A stretch of DNA of 64,000 nucleotides from Datisca glomerata (Eukaryota; Streptophyta; Magnoliopsida; Cucurbitales; Datiscaceae): assembly GCA_003255025.1 (NCBI GenBank), contig QANY01013766.1:1-64000 (forward strand), given 5' to 3'. Below are positions 56,465 through 64,000 of this stretch, one piece after another. The number at the start of each line of letters is the position of its first letter. The stretch's first letter is position 1. Made by a program: the position numbers and the translations under genes. Below the pieces are notes generated by a model. That model saw only the letters and a program-made list of their open reading frames with translations, did no database searches and was not told the DNA's origin.

Positions 56465-58363
56465 ACTCATTCTTCCAATGTTGAAGCTCAACTCATGGAC
56501 TTCACTCACAGTCCTCCTCAACAGTGGGCCTCTTCGGGTAATGTTCTTGTACATTCTCAAGATTTACCATTTTCTTTAGCTATTGTTACTGATATGTGCG
56601 TCATTTAAACAGTGACCCTTTAATAAAAGTACTATTTCTGTCCAGTACTGAATCCATTGATCAACTTAGTGGTGATCAAGTTTCTAACCTTTCATATACT
56701 GATATTATGCCCTCTATTCACACTACTCACAAATCTTATCACATGATAACTCGATCTCGGACATGATCACTTAAACCAAAAGTTTTCTTCCAAACATTAT
56801 ATGTATAGTGATCTTGCCTTAACTGAGCCTATATCAGTAAAACATGCCTTAAATTGTACTCCTTGGAGAAAAGCCATGGACTTTGAGTTTAAAGCATTGA
56901 AACAAAACAAAACATGGGACTTAGTACCATATAGTCCTGATATGACTCTTGTGGGCAATCGATGGATATTCAAACTAAAATTCAATGCTGATGGGAGTGT
57001 CCAAAGACACAAGGCTTGCTTAGTTGCCAAAGGCTTCCATTAGACGCCTAGTATTGATTTCAAAGAAACCTTTTCTCCTATTGTCAGGCCTACCTAGTGA
57101 GAATTGTTCTATCATTGGCTGCATCTTTTAATTGAGGAGTGCATCAACTAGATGTTAACAATGCGTTTCTTAATGGGACACTAGAATAACCTATTTTTAT
57201 CGTTCAACCTGAAGGCTACATTGACAGTACCAATCCTGATCATGCGTGTAAATTAAAGAAGGCCTTGAATGGCCTAAAACAAGCTCCCTATGCTTGGTAT
57301 GAAAGGTTAAAAAACACCTTGGTTTAGTGGGGCTTTATCAACACAGTTTCAAATACCTATTTATTCCTTTACATATCAGAAGGTAGTACTATCATCTTAC
57401 TCATGTATGTTGATGATATTTTAGTTACATGGAATCATTATACCCAAATCCAACTACTAATCAAGCAGTTAAATCAAAATTTTGCATTGAAAAAATTTAA
57501 GCAACATACACCATTTTCTGGGAATAGAAGTTATTCGAAATGCCAATGGATTTCATTTATCTCAAGCTGGTTATATCATTGATCTTCTCACCAAAATCAA
57601 TATGCTTCATGCCAAAGGCCTGCCCAACCCCCACAAACACCTCAATTAAGCTTCATCATGATTCTTCTAAACTATTCAGTGATGTTACTATATACAAGAG
57701 TGTCCTAGGAGCAATGAAATACCTACTGCTCACATGACCACATATTGGCTATATAGTTAATTAACTGAGCCAATTTGTCCAAAGACCAACTGTCACTCAC
57801 TGGACAGCTTGCGATCTCTCAAGGGATCTCTATACGACAGAGAAGAACCAGTCAGCATAAGAGTAACCATCATCAAACTTGAATATTGAGGGTTACTCTT
57901 ATGCTGACTGGGCTTCTAGTATTGATAATCGTAAGTCAACTAGTGGGTACTTTTTTCTTGGTTCTTCTCTGGTTTTGTGGGCTTCTAAGAAGCAACAAGT
58001 GTTACATGATTGAGCGCATAGAGTGAGTATCGTGCTCTCTCTAATACTGCTGCTGAAAATACCTGGCTTGTTTCTCTTCTTATAAAATTGCAGGTTCTCA
58101 GTTATCTCCACCCATTATATGGTGTGATATTATGAGTGCCTTATCCTTAGCGACAAATCTAGTTCTTCATGCTCGTTCTAAATACTTGAAAGTTGATATG
58201 CATTTTATTCATGATAAAGTGCTTAGTAAGCCTATTGATTTTAGTTTTGTTCCGTCTCACGATCAAACAACGGATGTTCTCATCAAATCCTTATCTGAAC
58301 CACGATTCTTATCATGAAGTCCAAGCTTTAAGGGGTTAACACCCCCTTCTATTTAACGGGGGA
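56465..58363 (+). pseudogene. Copia B RT and RNase H relic (second half of the split element)
   Basis: 56465-56760 is the linker (THSSNVEAQLMDFTHSP, ending YHMITRSRT). RT begins at about 56810 (YSDLALTEPISVKHAL, WRKAMDFEFKALKQNKTWDL, VGNRWIFKLKFNADGSVQRH). It continues with QLDVNNAFLNG-like, LKKALNGLKQAPYAWYERL and an intact YVDDI box at about 57410. RNase H scraps follow (YADWASSIDNRKSTSGYFFL, RSKYLKVDMHFIHDKVLSKP). Stops and frameshifts are present. It continues the domain order that stops at 41960. Confidence 0.85.
57790..57910. repeat. Short inverted pair in copia B RNase H
   Basis: The motif CCAGTCAGCATAAGAGTAACC (minus one base, about 57849-57868) is followed at about 57891-57911 by its near-complement GGTTACTCTTATGCTGACTGG. 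This forms a stem of about 20 bp with a short loop inside the RNase H relic. It probably arose by a small inversion or template switch. Confidence 0.7.
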
Positions 58364-58679
58364 TGATAGGGAAGCCAACTCAGCATCAGTGTCACGTAAT
58401 CACATTGCCATGTAGACTGGAACTCGAGCTACATTAGCTCAGTCAATAGAAGGGCAAATCACGTGAGATAGTTGCAGTTGTTAGCTAGAATTAATTAGGC
58501 TGTTATGATGGAACTTATGAATTCTGAAGTGTATAAATATCATACAATGTATATTTTAATGTTTAATGAGAAATTGAGCTCTACGAGAGGTAGCATTTAG
58601 CTCTTCTATTTGTCCCTGTTTTTGTACTCTCATTGTGTTCCCACTTGTAACATGCATGCATTAACATATGCAATAATCA
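58364..58679 (+). repeat. 3' LTR of copia B (about 316 bp)
   Basis: A polypurine tract AACGGGGGATGA (58355-58365) precedes TGATAGGGAAGCC. The probable end is CAATAATCA at 58679. A TATA-like GTGTATAAATATC sits at about 58530. The compact LTR fits the Tork/RE1-type copia body. No 5' partner is visible upstream of 40270. Confidence 0.7.
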
Positions 58680-58759
58680 TTTACTGATTAGGCATTGAAT
58701 GAATAGGTGCTTTGTAGATTTCTCCCCATATATGCAGAAAACACAATATGAGCAAAGTG

Positions 58760-59318
58760 GTCTGTTTCGTTTCGGTCGAAATGGCCGAAACATTCCAGTT
58801 TCGACGAGGAACCAAAATGAAATAGGGGCTGTATTTTTTTGCCCAGAATTTCGGTCTGTTTCGGCCTATTTTGGTAAGCTTTAGTCTATTTCGGCCAAAT
58901 TTTGGCCTGTTTCGGCCGAATTTTGGTCTTTTTTGGGCGAAATGCTCTTATGAATTTATGTTGTTTTAATTGAATTTATTCTCAACATGTTTCTTTTGTA
59001 GAGATATGGTCGATCGGTTTGGTGGAGATACTCTTAAATTGCAAAGGAATTGGAGTATTTTTTAGCACATCAACTTAATATGATATTTTTGTTGAATTTT
59101 AATGTCATCAATATGATGATTTGTTGAATTTTAATGATAATTATGTATTATTTGCATGATATAATCTATTGATTCAATTTTTTTCTTAGTTATATTATAT
59201 ATAATAAATTTTATATTATTTTAGATGATCGAAATGTTTTTCCGAAACGACGCATCGAAACACCGAAATATCCAAAATATTTCATATTTTCAGAAAACCG
59301 AAATGCCCACCAAAATAG
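58760..59318 (+). repeat. TTTCGGCCGAAA-rich short repeat, copy 1
   Basis: A roughly 560-bp non-coding segment has GTTTCGTTTCGG at its left end, multiple TTTCGGCC / GGCCGAAA motifs over the first 180 bases and GAAAACCGAAATGCC at its right. It is similar in order and length to 60927-61489. The AT-rich centre shares GAATTTTAATGATAAT and TTTTTTCTTAGTTATATTAT. It is probably a non-autonomous DNA transposon or MITE; the TSD is not resolved. Confidence 0.65.
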
Positions 59319-60926
59319 AATTGGCTACTATGAGTATGAGGAAGCTCCCTAGTTCCATTTTATTCTTTGGTGGCTAGTAGATTTGTGAAAGTTAGCTAAG
59401 AAATAAACTGCATCTAGCTGTAGTTTTGGGAAACCAAACTAATCTGTATCATCTAACCGTTTCTCTTGGACTCCTTAGGCAAGGTAGGTACTTTTGACAG
59501 AGATTTTACCCTCAGAGGCTGGTTTCCATGTCCATAAGTCAGGGCAACCTTGCAATTGGTAGGGTAGCAAGTAAGAGGTTTCTTTCATCTCTCTAAGTGT
59601 AGAATTATTTTTTACAGGTTGATTCCACCTTCCATTCTAGATATAGAGATGAAGGGCTTTGTAGATTCTATCCCATGTCTGTCATGAGAGTTCTGCTGAC
59701 TTTGCATGTTTAATTTTGAGTTTAAGAGTAATCTAGAAAATTTTAAATATGTTTAAGGGTAATATTGTCTAAAAATATTTTTCAAGTTCTACACTTTTAT
59801 ATATCGTATAGATAAACTTCACTCAGGCTGATGACAGTTCCAGGCTAATAGATTGACTATATTTCAATAGAAGAGTGGTGACTTTTGTCTAGATTAGTTA
59901 AAGTTGACAAATGTTCAAGATGACACTAATTATGTACGCGAGTTCAACTTCATTGAGGTACACATTTATGTGTTTGAATTGGTATAATGAGTTTTGAGTT
60001 AGGCAATCGAGTCATGATTGAGATATTTAAACAAAATATTAATTAGACTAATTAGTTATGGAGGTAGACAAATTAATCACAATATTGTTTTGTTATTGAT
60101 TGATGACGCTTTTGTTACATAATAATCTTGAGATCGAGAAAGTTTTCAAAGGGAAAAACACTAGGACAAAATATGTATGCATGTAAAATTTTTTTAGGAC
60201 TAATATACTTTACACCTTAAACTATCACAATTTAACCTTAAGAAAACCATGAATTTCTAAGGGTGCTTATACTTAAACTTATAGATTAAATTTTTAAGTT
60301 GTAACTTTTTAAATTTAACTTTAATTTATAACCTAAAACGTATTTGACTCACCTTATTTTAATTAACTTTAAGCTATAACTTATCCCTTTTAATGATATA
60401 GTTTACATTTAGCTCATTTCTTTAATATCCATCTTTTTTCAAATTATTAATCTAAACAAGAATCGTTCCATCAAATAATCAAACCACGTTGATCAGTTAC
60501 CTAATATCCTAAACTGAATCGAACTGGTCAAATAAAATTAACCAAACTGAACCGAACCGACTACTCTCTTAAACTATCACTAATCTATATTTTAAAACAT
60601 AAACTTTAAAACGTTACACTACATTCAACTATCCTAATTATAATTTAAATCAAGCCACCTCCATCCTATTATGCAAAATGTGCAATTTTAATACATTCAA
60701 AACAAAGTCGTTTTATTTATTCATAAAACAACCTGAACTCAAGCAAGAGTTAGACTAAAAAAACATGAAATTGAGCTTTATAATTCAAATCGGCCTTGCC
60801 TTTCCCATCTTAAATTGCAAACATTTCAAAATTTCAGCTATGGAATTGAGATATTGACTTATGACAATTTTGATTGCATATAGATTTGAACAAAACAGAA
60901 CAAGCGAGAGAGAGCATAGTTGATAG
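59319..60926. other. Spacer, no gene recognised
   Basis: AT-rich sequence between two copies of a short repeat. I see no reading frame above about 60 codons and no transposon ends. A GAACCGAACCGA-like patch near 60540-60560 is a short motif only. Confidence 0.5.
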
Positions 60927-61489
60927 TTTCATTTCGTTTAGGCCGAAATGGCCAAAACATTTCGGTTTCGGCAAGGAACCGAAACGAAATAGGGGTTGTA
61001 ATTTTTCGCCCGGAATTTCGGTTTGTTTCGACTGAACTTTGGTCTGTTTCGGCAGAATGCTCCTATGAATTTATATTATTTTAATTAAATTTATTCTCGA
61101 CATGTTTCTTTTACAGAGGTATGGTGAGATCAGTTTGGTGAAAATACTCTTAAATTATAAAGTTTAATGAGAATGATGATGATGAAATTCAAGCAAATTA
61201 GTTGTGATGTTGAACATTTGTGTGTTTCATGATGATAATGTTATTTAATATGATGTTTTTGTTGAATTTTAATGTCATTAATATGGCGTTTTGTTGAATT
61301 TTAATGATAATCACGTATTATTTGTATGATATAATCTATTGATTTAATTTTTTTCTTAGTTATATTATAACTAATAAATTTTATAACATTATTTTACATG
61401 ACCAATTTTTTTCCTGAAACGACGCATGATGACACCAAAATATCTTAAACGTTTTATTTTTTCAGAAACTGAAACGGACACCGAAATAG
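60927..61489 (+). repeat. TTTCGGCCGAAA-rich short repeat, copy 2
   Basis: The second, direct-orientation copy of the element at 58760-59318 starts TTTCATTTCGTTTAGGCCG and ends ACACCGAAATAG. It differs by substitutions and by a replaced central stretch at about 61150-61240 that contains GATGATGATG. Confidence 0.65.
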
Positions 61490-62199
61490 TTTACCGTCAT
61501 GACAAGGTTGTTTCCCCTTAACACCCAACCTGAGCTAATAAAGTTACGTGCCTCCACTACGAGAATTGGAGACTTCTTGCAAAACTGCTAACTCCATACA
61601 AGTTCATCCTCATGTGTACAGCTTCAATTTCCTTGATTGCTCCTCACGAGGCTCAAACCTTCTGAACTTTCCCACACGATCGGTAAATGAGCCCACAACA
61701 TGTGTTATCATCTACATGAGGCTCGAGGAATACCCCTAACAAAACATGTTCTCATATAAAAGATATGCACACTTTTAGTAGTAATAGAGATTAGGTATGT
61801 ATTCTTTTTGTCAAAGAAAACCTTCTATTAAAAAGTTTCATCATCGTCCACAAGACAGCTATAATAAAATGGAAGAACGCACGACACACAATGACTACCA
61901 ACCGATAATTAAACTCAAATAAACAAAGTTATGAGCCAAAATATTAATAGATCTAGGAACATGAGCAAAATAAAGGAGCAAAGATTGAATAAAACATCAT
62001 GAATAAATGTATAAATATAACAAAAAATGATAAAAAGTTCAAATTATAAACATTGATAGTCGAGGGAGTGAAATTACCGATAAAAAACAAGATAGTCGAG
62101 GGAATGAACGTTCAAGATTAAATGTGTGAGAGATGATAGTTTAAGACGGTTATTATAAAAACGAACGCTGTCGTTTCAATGTAAGAAAAGATGAATTAG
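61490..62199. other. Spacer upstream of the API5-like gene
   Basis: No gene is recognised. A short frame at 61548-61739 has no known motif. The last part should contain the promoter of the gene starting at 62534, but no confident TATA box was identified. Confidence 0.45.
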
Positions 62200-62533
62200 G
62201 CTACCGTGAAACCCTTGAGAGAGCGAGAGAGAACAGTCTTCCATTTTCACTTTAACCCTTTAAGCCCAACTCTCTCTTTGTCTCAGTCTCAGTCTCAGAA
62301 GACCAGCCCCAAATCCAGCGCCAAAATTCAATCGACAGAGGTTAGCAAAGAAAGCAAGAACCTGTACAACCAATCCGATTTTCGAAATACTACTGGTTCC
62401 TCTTAGCTGCTATTTTCGCTACTTTGAGAGAGAAATTATGCATACGAAGTCAGCTCATTTTTGTTTTTGTTTTTGTTCAGTGTTCTTCTTCAATTTCATT
62501 CTGAGCTTTGATTCTCTGGTTTAGCGAGCGCCA
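62200..62533 (+). promoter_or_regulatory. Probable 5' UTR / proximal promoter of the API5-like gene
   Basis: GC-richer than its surroundings, with GAGAGAGCGAGAGAGA followed by pyrimidine-rich TCTCTCTTTGTCTCAGTCTC, a composition usual for plant 5' leaders. It may include a leader intron ending near 62520, though no clear acceptor is chosen. The transcription start cannot be placed. Confidence 0.5.
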
Positions 62534-63350
62534 ATGACTGAGCCTGTCGACGAGGCCCAGCACATCGAGAAGCTCTATGAGTTTGGCGAGCGGCTCAATG
62601 AGGCTAAGGACAAGTCTCAGGTTTTAGTTTTACAAACTAATTTTGCTTCTAGGGTTTCTGGATGTAGTGGTTGAGTTGTCGCTCTCTTTTTGGGGGTTTT
62701 TTTAAAGGAGAATTGCTCGGTTTGTTTCAGCATGTGAGGGACTATCAGGGAATTATAGATGCGGCCAAAATGAGTTTGAAGGCCAAGCAATTGGCCGCTC
62801 AACTTATTCCTAGGTTCTTCAAGTTCTTCCCTAACCTCTCTGGTCCGGCCCTTGACGCCCATATCGATTTGATCGAGGAAGAGGAGCTTGCGGTTAGTAT
62901 ACTATTACTCTATGTTAATGTCTTCTGCAGCTGGGTGATTCTAAGAAAAAAAATAGGATAAGACAAGGAGAGAAATTTCTTTTGTGATCCTTCTGCTATG
63001 AATTAGCTTGACAATGTTGAATTGATTAGTTCACATCATTGTCACCTCTTAATCTCTCTGTAGAAGCTTTATATTTTCCCTGCGGTTTTTTGATTGTGCA
63101 GATTCGTGTACAAGCTATTCGAGGACTTCCCCTTTTCTGCAAGGATACACCAGAAAATATTGGGAAAATAGTTGACATTCTTGTGCAAATTCTTGCATCT
63201 GGTAACGTCAGCTCTAAATTGTGCTTCTGGTTGCGTGTTCCTTAAAGGATGAGAAAACTGATCTATGCCCTTGATTTTTTTTAGAGGAATTTGTGGAGCG
63301 TGATGCTGTGCATAAAGCCCTAATGGCCCTCTTGAGGCAGGATGTAAAAG
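62534..63350 (+). CDS. API5: API5-like (apoptosis inhibitor 5 family) gene, exons 1-4, partial
   Basis: Exons are 62534-62620, 62731-62892, 63102-63201 and 63285-63350, all with GT/AG borders and consistent phases; the next exon lies beyond the window. The product starts MTEPVDEAQHIEKLYEFGER and continues HVRDYQGIIDAAKMSLKAKQ, LIPRFFKFFPNLSGPALDAH, IRVQAIRGLPLFCKDTPENI and EEFVERDAVHKALMALLRQD. This helical-repeat N-terminus is characteristic of API5/AAC-11 proteins, which are nuclear, built of HEAT/ARM-like helices and implicated in cell-death control. Plant homologues are linked to tapetal cell death, an established role in rice rather than something shown here. About 138 residues of a protein normally near 500 are visible. 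The reading frame is intact throughout. Confidence 0.88.
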
Positions 63351-64000
63351 GTAAACTTTGTTGTCCTTAAAATCTTTTGTATTATTTTTCTGATTACCAC
63401 ATAACCTGAATATGACTCGCATTTATTTAATATCTAAGAAAGTACGTATGTATTTATTCTTGTAAATTATTACTGGAAATTCATTGAGTTCAAATTCCAT
63501 TGCTTTTACTCTTTTAGTTGTCAGAAAGTTATTATTGCAATTTTGTAACTTCTGGCTATGAAATGTTGGTGTGATGATTCTAACTTTGGTTGTGAAACAT
63601 AGATAATCCTATTTAATTTAAACCCTCAGTCTACTTTAAATCTCTAATATATAAATCTCTTTCTTTATTTTCAGTTGTGATTGCAATTGCAAGGTTTAGA
63701 CTTTAGAGTCTTCACACAGCTAACACCTATTATCTACTTTGATAAGCTTAAAATCTAATTGGTGCTAGACTTCCATAAAACTAATATACAAGATCGTAGT
63801 TCCTATAAGATGGCTCTAGCTTGTCCTACATGATAAAATTGCTCAAGTTGGGATTCGAAACATAAATCATGGTAGAACCACACGACCTCTCTGATATGAT
63901 TTTCCTTGCAAGAAAACTCTAATCTAGCACAACAACAGCCTAAATATTGATAAACAGAGAGAAACAGCCACAACAGAGAAGAAAAAAAGGATAACAGCTT
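63351..64000 (+). other. Intron 4 (start) of the API5-like gene, cut by window end
   Basis: Sequence after the donor GTAAAC at 63351 is AT-rich and has no recognisable exon or acceptor leading into further API5 sequence before 64000. The intron is therefore at least 650 bp, longer than the three preceding introns (110, 209 and 83 bp). Confidence 0.65.

Noticed and set aside
63069..63422. Minus-strand 117-codon frame
   Set aside because: It is antisense to exons 3 and 4 of the API5-like gene, whose splice phases and protein match are convincing.
1..64000. CRISPR arrays, bacterial operons, riboswitches, tRNA or rRNA genes
   Set aside because: The palindromic arrays lack the spacer logic of CRISPR and sit in plant transposons. 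I found no cloverleaf-type tRNA with intact A and B boxes and no rRNA segment.

Overview
This is a plant nuclear window, almost certainly from a eudicot. The coding regions are AT-rich, the genes carry short phased exons with GT/AG borders, and the filler between them is Ty1/copia, Ty3/gypsy, LINE, CACTA and Mutator-like DNA. I cannot name the species from sequence alone. Only two ordinary host genes are supported, near opposite ends: a complete five-exon GDSL esterase/lipase on the minus strand (4126-7385) and the first four exons of an API5-type (apoptosis inhibitor 5-like) gene on the plus strand (from 62534, running out of the window).

Layout. 1-115 is a TTC microsatellite. 268-3379 is a decayed Mutator-like element whose transposase remnant lies between two arrays of a 21-nt palindrome. 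The GDSL gene follows. 7862-11015 is a CACTA element with both ends and a 3-bp target duplication (ACA). It holds only the N-terminal transposase-associated domain and an En/Spm-type domain; the catalytic core is gone. 11016-13895 is empty AT-rich DNA. 13902-16196 is a 2.3-kb polypurine (GA-rich) satellite with roughly 170-bp and 1.55-kb higher-order repeats. 16320-16800 holds duplicated transposon-end debris. 17834-21690 is a minus-strand copia body.

24050-31570 is a layered stack. A LINE remnant and a Sirevirus-type LTR were tandemly duplicated (unit about 860 bp). A 4.3-kb CACTA-like element (25963-30266, TSD AAC) then landed in the second copy. The LTR at 30460-31568 belongs to a minus-strand Sirevirus body (to about 38280) that carries an extra ORF downstream of pol. 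38290-40100 is a Tat/Athila-like gypsy 3' end plus LTR.

40270-58679 appears to be one plus-strand copia element (gag-IN at 40270-41960; RT-RNaseH-3' LTR at 56465-58679) split by about 14.5 kb of nested DNA. The inserted DNA is a Ulp1-protease-bearing Mutator-like remnant with 34- to 41-nt palindromic repeats, then a plus-strand copia element with a 1.8-kb LTR. That element is joined tail-to-tail to a minus-strand relative whose 5' LTR holds a solo LTR of the same family flanked by a TTTAA duplication. 58760-61490 has two copies of a TTTCGGCCGAAA-rich short repeat before the API5-like gene.

The host genes do not form a pathway. The interest lies in the nesting order of the transposons and in the palindromic subterminal arrays of the two Mutator-like elements. 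Coordinates of decayed elements are approximate unless an LTR end, TIR or target duplication is quoted.
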